10,245 bases of DNA from Gammaproteobacteria bacterium (GCA_003228965.1 QIGP01000367.1:1-10245), one strand, 5' to 3'. Numbered from the stretch's first letter, positions 1 through 8,982 are shown. Numbers and translations are program-made. The notes: generated by a model from the letters alone, not told the origin.

Positions 1-2
1 AG

Positions 3-371
3 ACGGACACAAGCTGGTATCTGGAGGCGCCACTTGAAGCCAACAGAAATCACATGGGTACGGGTTTTGGCGGATCAATTGCCGCCATTGCCACGCTCGC
101 AGGCTGGACCCAAACCTGGATGCTCCTGCCCAAGCCCGATGACGTTCATATTGTCATTGCAAGGAGCAGTATTAACTACCGCAAACCGGCGCTCGGACCA
201 TTAATTGGCACATCAGACATACCGCCTGACGAGGCCATAAAATTATTCCTGAAACGTCTTGAGAAGAAGGGTCGTGCGGCGATCAGCTTGACCACCTACG
301 TTCACAGCAACAACGTTGAGGCTGCCACGCTAGTTGGAAAATTTGCGGCGACGTTTAAATCTGACGATTAG
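3..371 (+). CDS. YiiD C-terminal-type hotdog thioesterase domain protein (5' truncated)
   Basis: The frame is open from the window edge to a TAG at 369-371, leaving 122 residues, and the true start lies upstream. An internal ATG at 54 is not the start: the codons before it (Trp-Tyr-Leu-Glu-Ala-Pro-Leu-Glu-Ala-Asn-Arg-Asn-His) continue directly into GTGFGGS. The combined APLxxNRNHxGTGFGGS followed by ATLAGW is the typical core of the YiiD C-terminal putative thioesterase family, a single hotdog fold. Such proteins are thought to hydrolyse acyl thioesters, but the substrate here is unknown. In E. coli YiiD this domain is fused to an N-terminal acetyltransferase; whether that holds here cannot be seen. 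The C-terminal part (RAAISLTTYVHSNN, then a Gly-Lys-Phe-Ala strand) fits the end of the fold. It converges on msrQ with 23 nt between stops and no visible terminator. Confidence 0.8.
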   Translation, partial: TDTSWYLEAPLEANRNHMGTGFGGSIAAIATLAGWTQTWMLLPKPDDVHIVIARSSINYRKPALGPLIGTSDIPPDEAIKLFLKRLEKKGRAAISLTTYVHSNNVEAATLVGKFAATFKSDD

Positions 372-394
372 GAACTTACGCGCATCCACAAACA

Positions 395-1030
395 CTACTT
401 ACGTTTGGCACGCTGTCGATGTACCATTCTAAAGCCTAATAACAGCGCTAAAATAACAGCATAAATCAAAGGCTCGGCTATATCTTTTTTTACTTGCCAC
501 CAAAAGTGCCATACGGTCAATATGGCAGCTGGATAAATCAGGTAATGCAGCTTCTGCCAACGCTTGCCAAGGCGACGGCGCGCCGCGTGTGGAGACGTTA
601 GCGCTAACGCAAGCAAAATAAGCACGCTAACAAGGCCAAGCGTAATAAACGGTCGCTTTATAATATCTTCAATAATAGCTCCAAGGGCAAACCCCTGATC
701 AAGCCATATATACGTAGAAAAGTGCAGAACAACATAGAAGAAAGCAAACAGCCCCAACATACGCCTGAACCTTAATGGCCAGGGCTTTCCTATGATGTGC
801 CGCAAAGGAGTCACGCTCAACGTAATAAGCAAAAAGCGTAAGCCCCAGTTGCCGAAATGATCGAGCAGCTCTTCTACAGGATTTGCCCCAAGATCGCCGA
901 CAATGCCGAAGACGCGCAAAACAATCAGCACCAGTGGGACCAAAGCCAAAGTGAATACGAGCGGCTTGCCAACGAACCGGATGCGTTCGTTGATTCCAAA
1001 TTTTTTACGTGGTGATGCGATGGTAGACAT
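395..1030 (-). CDS. msrQ: MsrQ, haem-binding membrane subunit of the MsrPQ methionine sulfoxide reductase (YedZ)
   Basis: This inner-membrane b-type cytochrome passes electrons from the quinone pool or a flavin reductase to periplasmic MsrP. The product has 211 residues, close to the family norm. It has a basic N-terminus and about five to six hydrophobic segments, roughly at residues 22-42, 62-78, 92-110, 128-146, 163-179 and 187-200, in the ferric-reductase-like pattern. His103, His162 and His175 match the spacing of the haem-ligand histidines I recall for E. coli MsrQ (91, 151, 164). The motif PLRFRRMLGLFAFFYVVLH is characteristic. The start is ATG at 1030; no strong Shine-Dalgarno is visible before it. 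It lies 101 nt downstream of msrP on the same strand, so the two are probably one operon. Confidence 0.93.
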   Translation of the reverse strand: MSTIASPRKKFGINERIRFVGKPLVFTLALVPLVLIVLRVFGIVGDLGANPVEELLDHFGNWGLRFLLITLSVTPLRHIIGKPWPLRFRRMLGLFAFFYVVLHFSTYIWLDQGFALGAIIEDIIKRPFITLGLVSVLILLALALTSPHAARRRLGKRWQKLHYLIYPAAILTVWHFWWQVKKDIAEPLIYAVILALLLGFRMVHRQRAKRK

Positions 1031-1131
1031 AGTTGACGGCTTTCAAGATTTCACAAGCGCTACGTTTTAGCACAGACAGAACGATATTGCTCACCCGCCT
1101 GTCACGCTAACTTGTTGCGAATATTAAACGC

Positions 1132-2109
1132 CTAGAAGTTCTTTCTCAAATTCAGGCCGTCGTACAAAGACGCTACTTCTTCGGCATAACCGTTGAACAT
1201 TTGCGTAGGAATTTTTTTAGCAAACAGCCCCTGACCAATTGGACGCTCTTTTGCCTGACTCCAGCGCGGATGATCTACTTCGGGATTAACATTGGCGTAA
1301 AAACCATACTCACGAGGCGCTGAAACAAACCACGTGTTCCGCGGTTTCTTTTCGGTGAAACGAATACTGACAATGGACTTGATGCTTTTAAATCCGTATT
1401 TCCAAGGCACAACAAGACGCAAAGGAGCACCGTTTTGTTTAGGCAACTCTTTGCCGTACAACCCGACCGCTAAAATTGCCAGAGGGTTCATGGCTTCCGC
1501 AATTGTCAATCCTTCAACGTAAGGCCAATCGAGTACAGCTCTGCGTTGCCCTGGCATTTGCTTGGGATCTTCGAGTGTTTTGAATTCCACATAGCGGGCT
1601 TTGGAAGTTGGTTTGAATCGTTTGAGAACGTCGCCCAGAGAAATGCCCACCCACGGGATCACCATAGACCAGGCTTCAACGCAGCGCAGTCGATAGATGC
1701 GTTCTTCAAGGGCGTGGGGTTTGAGAATATCTTCAAACGCAAACTTTCCGATTAACTCAGCTTCGCCGCTAACCTCTACTGACCAAGGTTCGGGGTTGAA
1801 GCTACCGACATTATTAACCGGGTCATCTTTACCAAGACCGAACTCATAAAAGTTGTTGTAGGTAGTAATGTCCTGCCAAGAGTTCGGCGCAGCATCTGTT
1901 GAAAAGCTGCTCGGCACCACACCTTTTAAATCTGGTGTGGAATTTGCGTCGCTGCTCACATCGGCCATAGCAATTTTACGAGAGCACGCAGACCCGGCGG
2001 CCATGAGAGTTCCGCCCGCTATCGCGGCCTGAACAAACTTGCGACGATTAAAGTAAACCGACTCCGGTGTAATCTCGGATGACTTGATTGAACTGGTTTT
2101 CTTGACCAC
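1132..2109 (-). CDS. msrP: MsrP, periplasmic molybdopterin-dependent methionine sulfoxide reductase catalytic subunit (YedY)
   Basis: MsrP reduces methionine sulfoxide in oxidised periplasmic proteins, using a mono-molybdopterin cofactor and electrons from MsrQ. From the preferred GTG start the product has 325 residues. A twin-arginine signal is clear: Arg22-Arg23-Lys-Phe-Val, then a hydrophobic stretch (AAIAGGTLMAAG) and a likely signal peptidase site after Ala-Met-Ala, near residue 49. This predicts export in folded form by Tat. The family block YRLRCVEAWSMVIPWVG carries Cys143, the expected Mo-ligand cysteine. Further family blocks are KYGFKSIKSIVSI and the C-terminal NGYAEEVASLYDGL. A TTG at 2122-2124 in the same frame would add five residues, but it has no ribosome site, whereas the GTG has an AGGAG six bases before it. 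Upstream lie the intergenic repeats. Confidence 0.95.
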   Translation of the reverse strand: MVKKTSSIKSSEITPESVYFNRRKFVQAAIAGGTLMAAGSACSRKIAMADVSSDANSTPDLKGVVPSSFSTDAAPNSWQDITTYNNFYEFGLGKDDPVNNVGSFNPEPWSVEVSGEAELIGKFAFEDILKPHALEERIYRLRCVEAWSMVIPWVGISLGDVLKRFKPTSKARYVEFKTLEDPKQMPGQRRAVLDWPYVEGLTIAEAMNPLAILAVGLYGKELPKQNGAPLRLVVPWKYGFKSIKSIVSIRFTEKKPRNTWFVSAPREYGFYANVNPEVDHPRWSQAKERPIGQGLFAKKIPTQMFNGYAEEVASLYDGLNLRKNF

Positions 2110-2350
2110 GAAGAACTCCTGCAAAACTAGAGTAAAGCTTGAACCAACGCTCGTTAGCGCGAGGTGAAGCTACATAATTCAACTAAAGAAATGATCCTAC
2201 TGAACATCCAGACCATAATCCCAACGAAAATGTTACAAATCGCGTCGATTTGACTTAATGAGCCATGATTCTGGCCTAAATAGCACTAAGTTTAGGCGTT
2301 AGCGAGAGTGTTGGGGTGTGATTGTGTGGCCCTGTGACCGAAAATGTAAC
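2110..2350. other. msrP leader and upstream intergenic region, no gene seen
   Basis: This non-coding stretch lies between the msrP start and the tandem repeats and should contain the msrPQ promoter, but no convincing -35/-10 pair could be picked out. At 2148-2163 two short, mutually exclusive hairpins are possible: CGCT(CGTT)AGCG at 2148-2159, or CTCG paired with CGAG at 2150-2163. Both stems are only four base pairs, so the structure may be chance. The part at 2300-2340 is G/T-rich on the plus strand without recognisable signals. Confidence 0.5.
2116..2120 (-). promoter_or_regulatory. Shine-Dalgarno AGGAG that decides the msrP start
   Basis: On the minus strand AGGAG is followed by TTCTTC and then GTG at 2109-2107, a six-base spacer. 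This selects GTG over the in-frame TTG at 2124, which sits inside the same leader with nothing resembling a ribosome site before it. Confidence 0.7.
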
Positions 2351-2450
2351 GTCAGTGCGAGCCCTAAAGAGCTACGTCAGTGCGAGCCCTAAAGAGCTAC
2401 GTCAGTGTGAGCCCTAAAGAGCTACGTCAGTGCGAGCCCTAAAGAGCTAC
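2351..2450. repeat. Four head-to-tail copies of a 25-nt tandem repeat
   Basis: Copies start at 2351, 2376, 2401 and 2426 with an exact 25-base period and no spacers. The unit begins GTCAGTGCGAGCCC and ends TAAAGAGCTAC. Copies 1, 2 and 4 are identical, and copy 3 has a single C-to-T change at unit position 8 (GTCAGTGTGAG). The end of each unit contains a weak imperfect palindrome, AGCCCTAAAGAGCT. The unit resembles the left part of the palindrome that follows directly at 2451 (about 17 of 25 positions agree by eye), so the array looks like tandem amplification of a diverged half-element. The near-identity of copies suggests recent expansion or slippage. No ORF is preserved through it and no function can be assigned. 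Confidence 0.95.
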
Positions 2451-2483
2451 GTCATTGCGAGCCCGAAGGGCGTGGCAATCTCT
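2451..2483. repeat. REP-like palindromic intergenic element adjoining the tandem array
   Basis: The element starts GTCATTGCGAGCCCGAAGG and ends GGCGTGGCAATCTC. It has two nested inverted repeats: outer ATTGC/GCAAT and inner GCCC-GAA-GGGC. On the minus strand the inner loop reads TTC between GCCC and GGGC. The pattern GTCATTGCGAG...GGCAATC is one I recognise as a common class of short intergenic palindromes in many bacteria, usually present in many genomic copies. It lies downstream of hslO on the hslO strand, so the hairpin could shape the 3' end of that transcript, but no U-tract follows and I do not call it a terminator. Confidence 0.7.
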
Positions 2484-2557
2484 CAACGCTACTGCTGCGC
2501 AACTACAACTAATTGAGTCCGCCGCAACCCCAAATCAGGCGAGGGAGAAAGTCCGGA
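2484..2557. other. Short spacer between the REP-like element and the hslO stop
   Basis: No gene, terminator or promoter is recognised in this stretch. No intrinsic terminator (GC stem followed by a T-run in the minus direction) is visible immediately after the hslO stop, so transcription may read into the repeat block. Confidence 0.4.
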
Positions 2558-3457
2558 TTAGTGCTTTTGGTTAGACAGATTAACCGCGTCTTGCGCAAAC
2601 AGATGTTCTGCGTCAATTCGGTCAAGCGAATAGTGGCGACCACAAAATTCGCAATCCACCGAGACCGCACCCTGTTCTTCGACAATCGAGGTCACTTCGT
2701 CCTGCCCAAGACCCCGTAACATCTGTCGAATACGTTCCTCACTACAACTGCAACGAAATGTCACAGGGCTCGAAGAGAACAAGCGTACGTTTTCTTCGTG
2801 AAACAATCGGTGAAGAATGTCGACGTCAGACAGCTCGAGCAGTTCGCTATCGGTAATAGTCTCTGCCAGCATTTGTACACGAGGCCAACCGTCCTCGTCC
2901 ACTTTGTTAGATTTACGCCCGCCTTCTCGCGGCATTTGTTGTAGCAGCATGCCAACTACCTGGTGAGTGCTCGCCGCGAACCAGAGTCGTGTTGGAAGTT
3001 GTTCAGAAGCGACGAAATAGTCCTCAACGCAACCCGCTAGCGAGTCTTTTTCAAGCGGCACAATTCCCTGGTAGCGTTGACCGTCACCTGAAGGCTCCAG
3101 AGTCATTGCCAGTCGCCCAGCATTTAAAAGCTGCATAGGCGACACTCCGCCAGCGATGGTTAGAAGGCTATCGCGCCAGTGCGCAAGGCCCCGAAGATGA
3201 AAGTCACTAGTGCACTGAGACAACAACAAGCTCAGCGCGCCTTCGCTTTGTAGTTGCAGCGTAAGCTTGCCATCAAATTTTAATGTAGAGGCGAGCAACA
3301 CCGAAGCGGCCAAAGCTTCGCCCAAAATTGAATGCAACACGTCGGGATAGGTTTTATTAGCGAGCACGGCGCGCCAGCTGGCGTTGAGATGTACAAGCTT
3401 TCCACGCACCGGAAAGTCCTGAAACGAAAACGCATGCACACTGTCGCGATCGGTCAT
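2558..3457 (-). CDS. hslO: Hsp33 redox-regulated holdase chaperone
   Basis: HslO is a cytosolic, ATP-independent chaperone that binds unfolding proteins when oxidative stress forms disulfides among its zinc-binding cysteines. The product has 299 residues, a normal family length. The N-terminal two thirds is the HSP33 core, including LHSILGEALAASVLLASTLK (about residues 41-60) and EDYFVASEQLPTRLWF (about 145-160). The C-terminal redox switch is intact: Cys236-x-Cys238 and Cys269-x-x-Cys272, as CSC...CEFC, matching the usual CxC/CxxC zinc centre. The ATG at 3455-3457 shares one base with the gatB stop (TGATG). No Shine-Dalgarno precedes it, so translation probably depends on ribosomes finishing gatB. 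It is the last gene of the apparent gatCAB-hslO operon. Confidence 0.96.
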   Translation of the reverse strand: MTDRDSVHAFSFQDFPVRGKLVHLNASWRAVLANKTYPDVLHSILGEALAASVLLASTLKFDGKLTLQLQSEGALSLLLSQCTSDFHLRGLAHWRDSLLTIAGGVSPMQLLNAGRLAMTLEPSGDGQRYQGIVPLEKDSLAGCVEDYFVASEQLPTRLWFAASTHQVVGMLLQQMPREGGRKSNKVDEDGWPRVQMLAETITDSELLELSDVDILHRLFHEENVRLFSSSPVTFRCSCSEERIRQMLRGLGQDEVTSIVEEQGAVSVDCEFCGRHYSLDRIDAEHLFAQDAVNLSNQKH

Positions 3458-4905
3458 CAGGAGTTCTCGTTTAATAGTGTTTTAAGCAATTGATTGACCT
3501 GCGCAGGATTCGCTTTTCCGCCCGCAGCCTGCATGACCTTACCAACAAAAAAACCAAACAGTTTGTCTTTTCCATCGCGGTACTGGCCAAGCTGATCGGG
3601 ATGATTTCCCATGACTTGTTTGATTAGAGTAGCGATCGCTTCGGGGTCGGATATTTGGCGAAGCCCTTTTGCATCAATTACGTCGTCGGCACTTCCTTCA
3701 CCCTGCCACATGGCCACAAAAACGTCTTTTGCCATAGAACCTGACACCGTATTATCCACAATCCGAGCAAGCAAACCGGCTAGCGCGTCGGGCGATACGT
3801 TTGACTGTTGAGGGTCAAGCCCGTCTTTGTTGAGCGCGGCACTAAGCTCGCCAATAACCCAATTCGCGCAGAGCTTGGTTTGATCACCAATCGTCGCGCA
3901 CAGGGCCTCGAAGTAATCGGAATGTGACTTGCTGTTAGTCAGCACTTCAGCGTCGTATGAGCTGAGGCCTAACTCATTTTCGTAGCGTGTGCGACGAGCG
4001 TCCGGCAGCTCGGGCAGCTGCTGTCGCAACTGTTCAATCAAGGCATCTTCAATAACGACCGGGAGTAAATCGGGATCGGGAAAATAACGGTAGTCGTTCG
4101 CTTCTTCTTTCGAACGCATAGCACGCGTTTGATTTTTGTCCGGATCGTACAGCCGTGTTTGCTGAATAATTGCGTTACCGGATTCAATGACATCGATGTG
4201 TCGCTCAACCTCGACGTTGATGGCTCTTTCGATGAATCGAAACGAATTCAGGTTCTTCAATTCTGTACGCGTACCAAGTTCCTTCTGACCAGAAGGCCTT
4301 ATCGAAACATTGGCGTCGCACCGAAACGAGCCTTCCTGCATATTGCCGTCACATATCCCGAGATATTGAACAAGGGCGTGAATTTTTTTCAAGTAAGCGA
4401 CTGCTTCACGCGCTGAGCGCATGTCGGGTTCGCTGACAATTTCCAATAACGGAATACCGGCACGGTTTAAATCGATACCTGTGTGTTTATCGAACTCTTC
4501 ATGCATCGACTTGCCCGCATCCTCTTCAAGATGCGCCCGGGTTAGATGAATGGTTTTAGTCTGTTTTTGATCTTCGCCTACGTCAATAGTGATTTCACCG
4601 CCCGCTACAATCGGCGACTCAAACTGCGATATCTGATAACCCTTAGGCAAGTCAGGATAGAAGTAATTTTTGCGTGCAAAGATAGAGCGCTGGTCAATGG
4701 TGGCATTAACGGCAAGACCAAATAACACGGCCATGCGCACAGCCTCTTCATTGAGCACAGGCAATACGCCGGGGAAACCCAGATCGACTAGTGAAGCTTG
4801 TGTGTTGGGCTCCGCGCCGTAGGTTGTTGAGCTGCCGCTAAATATCTTACTGCGGGTTGCAAGCTGAGCATGCACTTCAAGGCCAATAACTATTTCCCAG
4901 CTCAT
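3457..4905 (-). CDS. gatB: GatB, Asp-tRNA(Asn)/Glu-tRNA(Gln) amidotransferase subunit B
   Basis: GatB binds the mischarged Glu-tRNA(Gln) or Asp-tRNA(Asn), activates the acyl group with ATP, and transfers to it the ammonia released by GatA. The product has 482 residues, typical length. Visible family blocks are IGLEVHAQL (7-14), [19 protein letters not shown] (76-94), HLEEDAGK (125-132), the signature [17 protein letters not shown] (145-161), [14 protein letters not shown] (191-204) and [11 protein letters not shown] (212-222). The C-terminus [19 protein letters not shown] followed by a Leu-rich helix is the YqeY-like tail domain that contacts tRNA. The ATG overlaps the gatA stop by four bases (ATGA) and has a strong AAGGAG seven bases upstream inside gatA. 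Its own stop overlaps the hslO ATG. Confidence 0.98.
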   Translation of the reverse strand: MSWEIVIGLEVHAQLATRSKIFSGSSTTYGAEPNTQASLVDLGFPGVLPVLNEEAVRMAVLFGLAVNATIDQRSIFARKNYFYPDLPKGYQISQFESPIVAGGEITIDVGEDQKQTKTIHLTRAHLEEDAGKSMHEEFDKHTGIDLNRAGIPLLEIVSEPDMRSAREAVAYLKKIHALVQYLGICDGNMQEGSFRCDANVSIRPSGQKELGTRTELKNLNSFRFIERAINVEVERHIDVIESGNAIIQQTRLYDPDKNQTRAMRSKEEANDYRYFPDPDLLPVVIEDALIEQLRQQLPELPDARRTRYENELGLSSYDAEVLTNSKSHSDYFEALCATIGDQTKLCANWVIGELSAALNKDGLDPQQSNVSPDALAGLLARIVDNTVSGSMAKDVFVAMWQGEGSADDVIDAKGLRQISDPEAIATLIKQVMGNHPDQLGQYRDGKDKLFGFFVGKVMQAAGGKANPAQVNQLLKTLLNENS

Positions 4906-6359
4906 GCGCCTTCTCCTTCCGGTCGCAGAGTATGAAAATCGGTGACTTGCTGAAACTGATGGCCAGCCGAAAGCACTTTTCGTTCACAAAAATGGTCGCC
5001 TATAATATGAAGGCCCACTGGCAACCCTTCAGACAAACCGCACGGAATGGACGCGGCGGGCAATCCTGCGAGACTGACTCCGACGGTGTAGATGTCATTC
5101 AGGTACATGCTCACAGGGTCGTCCGTTTTCTCACCAAGCGGAAACGCTGTTGTGGGCGAAGTAGGACCCATGATCAAATCGACCTGTTCAAAGGCCTGTT
5201 GGAAGTCAGCGTTTATTAGTCGACGGACTCTTTGAGCTTTTTTGTAGTAGGCGTCGTAGTAGCCCGCCGACAAAACAAACGTACCCGTGAGAATTCGTCG
5301 CAGTACTTCCGGACCAAACCCTTCACTACGACTTCGACGATAGAGGTCGTCCAGATCTTTTGGATTGTCGCAGCGATGTCCGAAGCGCACACCGTCAAAA
5401 CGCGACAGGTTGCTCGAACACTCTGCGGGCGCGACGACGTAGTACGCCGGCACTGACAAATGCAGGTGAGGCAAGCTTACCTGGAGCAGCGTAGCTCCCT
5501 GGCTCTCAAACACGTTAAGAGCCGCTTCCACCTGAGCTTTTACTCCGTCAGACAGTCCTTCTGCAAAAAAGACGTCCGGAACCCCAATGCGCAGCCCTTT
5601 CAGATCGCCCTCGAGCTCATTGTGGAGCGCCTCAACCGGCTGTTGCGAGCTTGTGGAGTCTTTGGTGTCAAAACCGCACATTGTCTCCAACATCAGGGCC
5701 GCATCAGCCGCCGATTGACCAATAACACCGGCCTGATCCAGGCTCGAAGCGAAGGCAATCATGCCGTATCTGGATATCCGGCCATAGGTAGGCTTGATTC
5801 CAGTGGTACCAGTAAGTGCTGCAGGCTGCCTGACCGAGCCCCCGGTGTCGGTGCCCGTTGATATTGGTACCAAACGCGCGGCTACAGCCGCAGCTGAACC
5901 GCCTGAGGAGCCGCCAGGCACTCGGGACACATCCCAAGGGTTGCGCACCGGACCGAAACAACTGTTTTCATTTGACGAGCCCATAGCAAACTCGTCCATG
6001 TTGGTTTTGCCCAACATCACTGCGCCCACTTGGTCGAGTTTTTCAACGACCGTTGCGCTGTAAGGAGCAACAAACGATTCCAGCATCTTCGAAGCGCACG
6101 TTGTACGTACTCCGTCGACACATAAAATATCTTTGTGTGCAATCGGAATTCCGGTAAGCGCGTGAGCGGTGCCTTGTTTAATGCGTTGATCGGCGGCCGC
6201 GGCCTGCTCCAACGCTCGCTCTTCAGTAACGGTTATAAACGCATTAAGCAAATCGTTCGAAGACCCAATACGATCGAGAAAATGGCGTGTAATTTCCACG
6301 CTTGAAAAATCACCGGCGGCCAGGCCGCGAGACAATTCGAGGACGCTTAACCGGTGCAT
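4902..6359 (-). CDS. gatA: GatA, glutamine amidase subunit of the tRNA-dependent amidotransferase
   Basis: GatA hydrolyses glutamine and channels the ammonia to GatB. The product has 485 residues, typical for the family. The amidase-signature core is complete: GIPIAHKDI carries Lys76, [20 protein letters not shown] carries Ser151, and [12 protein letters not shown] carries the nucleophile Ser175. This forms the Ser-cisSer-Lys triad at the spacing expected for GatA (Lys, +75, +24). Downstream blocks include [26 protein letters not shown] and the C-terminal [23 protein letters not shown]. The start ATG at 6357-6359 gives the usual N-terminus ([13 protein letters not shown]); the ribosome site is weak. 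It lies 51 nt after gatC and overlaps gatB by four bases. Confidence 0.98.
   Translation of the reverse strand: MHRLSVLELSRGLAAGDFSSVEITRHFLDRIGSSNDLLNAFITVTEERALEQAAAADQRIKQGTAHALTGIPIAHKDILCVDGVRTTCASKMLESFVAPYSATVVEKLDQVGAVMLGKTNMDEFAMGSSNENSCFGPVRNPWDVSRVPGGSSGGSAAAVAARLVPISTGTDTGGSVRQPAALTGTTGIKPTYGRISRYGMIAFASSLDQAGVIGQSAADAALMLETMCGFDTKDSTSSQQPVEALHNELEGDLKGLRIGVPDVFFAEGLSDGVKAQVEAALNVFESQGATLLQVSLPHLHLSVPAYYVVAPAECSSNLSRFDGVRFGHRCDNPKDLDDLYRRSRSEGFGPEVLRRILTGTFVLSAGYYDAYYKKAQRVRRLINADFQQAFEQVDLIMGPTSPTTAFPLGEKTDDPVSMYLNDIYTVGVSLAGLPAASIPCGLSEGLPVGLHIIGDHFCERKVLSAGHQFQQVTDFHTLRPEGEGA
4913..4918 (-). promoter_or_regulatory. Strong Shine-Dalgarno for gatB inside the gatA 3' end
   Basis: The minus strand reads AAGGAG, then seven bases, then ATG at 4905-4903. 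Combined with the ATGA overlap this supports both independent and coupled initiation of gatB. Confidence 0.65.
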
Positions 6360-6410
6360 TTCAGTACTCTGGATGAAGGCTTAAAGGCAAATATAAACAT
6401 AGACTTACAC

Positions 6411-6698
6411 TCACTCTATAACTTTGGGCACCAAGTACAAACCACCTTCTGTCTGAGCCGAAGATTGTTGAAACTTGTCACGCTCGTTGTGCTCGGAGAC
6501 TTCATCTGCGCGCAGACGTTGAGTCATATCGAGGGGGTGCGCCATAGGCGCAACGCCGTCGGTATCGACGTCGTTCAAGGTATCGAAAAAATCAATTATA
6601 CGAGACATGTTCTCAGTCACCTCAGTGGTTACATCGGCAGCCAATTCAACGCGTGCCAGTGTTGCAATTTTTTCTACTTGTTCGCGCGTTAACGACAT
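6411..6698 (-). CDS. gatC: GatC, small subunit of the tRNA-dependent amidotransferase
   Basis: GatC stabilises the GatA-GatB complex by wrapping around both subunits. From the chosen start the product is 95 residues, MSLTREQVEKIATLARVEL through LYLVPKVIE, which is the standard family length and ends. An in-frame ATG 63 bases upstream would add 21 residues that do not resemble GatC. The chosen ATG (6696-6698) has AAGGA seven bases before it, which settles the start. The DRMVAPMAHP-like segment appears here as DGVAPMAHPLDMTQRLRADEV, the linker known to contact GatA. It is the first gene of the gatCAB-hslO operon and is divergent from mreB. Confidence 0.96.
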   Translation of the reverse strand: MSLTREQVEKIATLARVELAADVTTEVTENMSRIIDFFDTLNDVDTDGVAPMAHPLDMTQRLRADEVSEHNERDKFQQSSAQTEGGLYLVPKVIE

Positions 6699-7871
<1,173 letters not shown>

Positions 7872-8086
7872 TCCGGACTCATTCTACTTTAAACATCAGC
7901 ATCGTTGCTGTGTGACGCAATTCACGGCAGAATAAGCACTTACGGAACACTATTGACAAGGATAGCGAACGTTCGATGCCGGAAGATGGTCGAACCAAAC
8001 CGACAATTTGAGATTTGTCACTTCGTTTATATTTTCCTAGAGCAGCCTTTTACGTGATAGTAGTTCGAGAACCACGAAGCAAGCCA
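7872..8086 (+). promoter_or_regulatory. mreB-mreC intergenic gap with possible internal promoter elements
   Basis: A stem CAGCA(TCGT)TGCTG lies at 7897-7910 without a T-run, so it is not a standard terminator. A perfect -35-like TTGACA occurs at 7953-7958, but the -10 expected about 17 bases later reads ATGCCG, which is poor. Between them is a 10-base perfect palindrome CGAACGTTCG at 7966-7975, a possible operator half. In-frame TTG (8015) and GTG (8054) codons could extend mreC into this gap. Confidence 0.3.
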
Positions 8087-8977
8087 ATGTTCCTGAGAGG
8101 CCCCTCTCTTGGCACGCGCCTGACACTATTTGCCGTTTTGTCGGTGTCGTTGATGGTGCTCGATTCACGTGACGATCATCTTCAATCAGTACGACACATT
8201 TTGTCCGGCGCCGCGCAACCTATTCGTGAAGCTGTCGACTTTCCTTTCGCGGCGACTGCGTGGTTTAAACTTGCCAGTCGCGATCGCGAAACACTCACAC
8301 TTGAAAACGAACAACTTAAGTCTGAACAATTGATCAGTAACGTTCGTCTTCAACGCTTTGCCGCACTTGAAGCCGAGAACTCTCGTTTGCGCGCTCTCAT
8401 GGAATCAACCGCAAAAGTTGCCGACAGAGTTTTGGTAACAGAAATACTGTCCATCGATCTTGATCCGTTGCGTCATCGCGTTGCGCTCGACAAAGGCTTA
8501 CGCCACGGTGCGTTTACTGGCCAGGCGTTGTTGGATGCTCACGGCGTTGTCGGACAAATTACACGCACAGGCCCACTCAATTCTGAAGCCATATTAATCA
8601 GCGATCCTGATCACGCACTGCCGGTTGAAATAAATCGTAACGGTTTAAGAACGATCGCGGTAGGAACAGGTAAACCGGATGAGTTAAGCCTACCGTTTTT
8701 ACCCAACAACGCCGATATTCAAACTGGCGATTTGCTCGTAACCTCCGGATTAGGTGGAAGATTTCCTAAAGGCTACCCCGTGGCCGTAGTCTCGAAAGTT
8801 GAACGCAATCCGCACGAAAAGTTTGCCATCATTAACGCCACTCCAGCAGCAGCACTCAATCAAAATCGCGAAGTGTTACTAGTATGGTCAGGCGAAAAAA
8901 TTGCGCGTGACGAACTTGCTAGCGCCATTGAAAGAGAACAAGGCAACTACTCACAGACGGCTGGCGGAACGCCTTGA
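8087..8977 (+). CDS. mreC: MreC, rod-shape determining bitopic membrane protein
   Basis: MreC links cytoplasmic MreB to periplasmic PBP2 and promotes lateral-wall synthesis. From ATG 8087 the product has 296 residues. MFLRGPSLGTRL leads into one membrane segment (about 8-25), a coiled coil about 66-107 (ETLTLENEQLKSEQL, then RFAALEAENSRLRALM) and the C-terminal beta domain with DPDHALPVEINRNGLRTIA and GDLLVTSGLGGRFPKGYPVAVVS. It lacks the long Pro/Ala/Gln-rich tail of E. coli MreC. The start is uncertain: E. coli MKPIFSRGPSL aligns with KPMFLRGPSL, so the family start falls about two codons before this ATG. GTG at 8054 (307 residues) or TTG at 8015 (320 residues) are alternatives, and none has a strong ribosome site. 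Its stop overlaps or nearly touches mreD. Confidence 0.95.
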   Translation: MFLRGPSLGTRLTLFAVLSVSLMVLDSRDDHLQSVRHILSGAAQPIREAVDFPFAATAWFKLASRDRETLTLENEQLKSEQLISNVRLQRFAALEAENSRLRALMESTAKVADRVLVTEILSIDLDPLRHRVALDKGLRHGAFTGQALLDAHGVVGQITRTGPLNSEAILISDPDHALPVEINRNGLRTIAVGTGKPDELSLPFLPNNADIQTGDLLVTSGLGGRFPKGYPVAVVSKVERNPHEKFAIINATPAAALNQNREVLLVWSGEKIARDELASAIEREQGNYSQTAGGTP

Positions 8978-8982
8978 TCCTG

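Noticed and set aside
1980-2010. Lipobox in the MsrP signal peptide (Gly-Ser-Ala-Cys)
   Set aside because: The -3 residue is Gly rather than Leu/Val/Ile, and a standard Ala-Met-Ala cleavage site follows a few residues later, so a soluble Tat-exported protein is more likely.
2351-2483. Possible CRISPR array
   Set aside because: The 25-base units are directly contiguous with no spacers, and no cas gene is nearby, so this is a tandem repeat.
2451-2483. Intrinsic terminator for hslO
   Set aside because: The GCCC-TTC-GGGC hairpin on the minus strand is short and not followed by a T-run, and its nested outer arms fit a REP-like palindrome better.
2513-2719. 68-codon plus-strand reading frame overlapping the hslO 3' end
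   Set aside because: Most of it is antisense to the conserved Hsp33 zinc-centre region; there is no supporting evidence for a gene.
5460-5861. 133-codon plus-strand reading frame opposite gatA
   Set aside because: It is antisense to conserved GatA sequence and has no recognisable domain.
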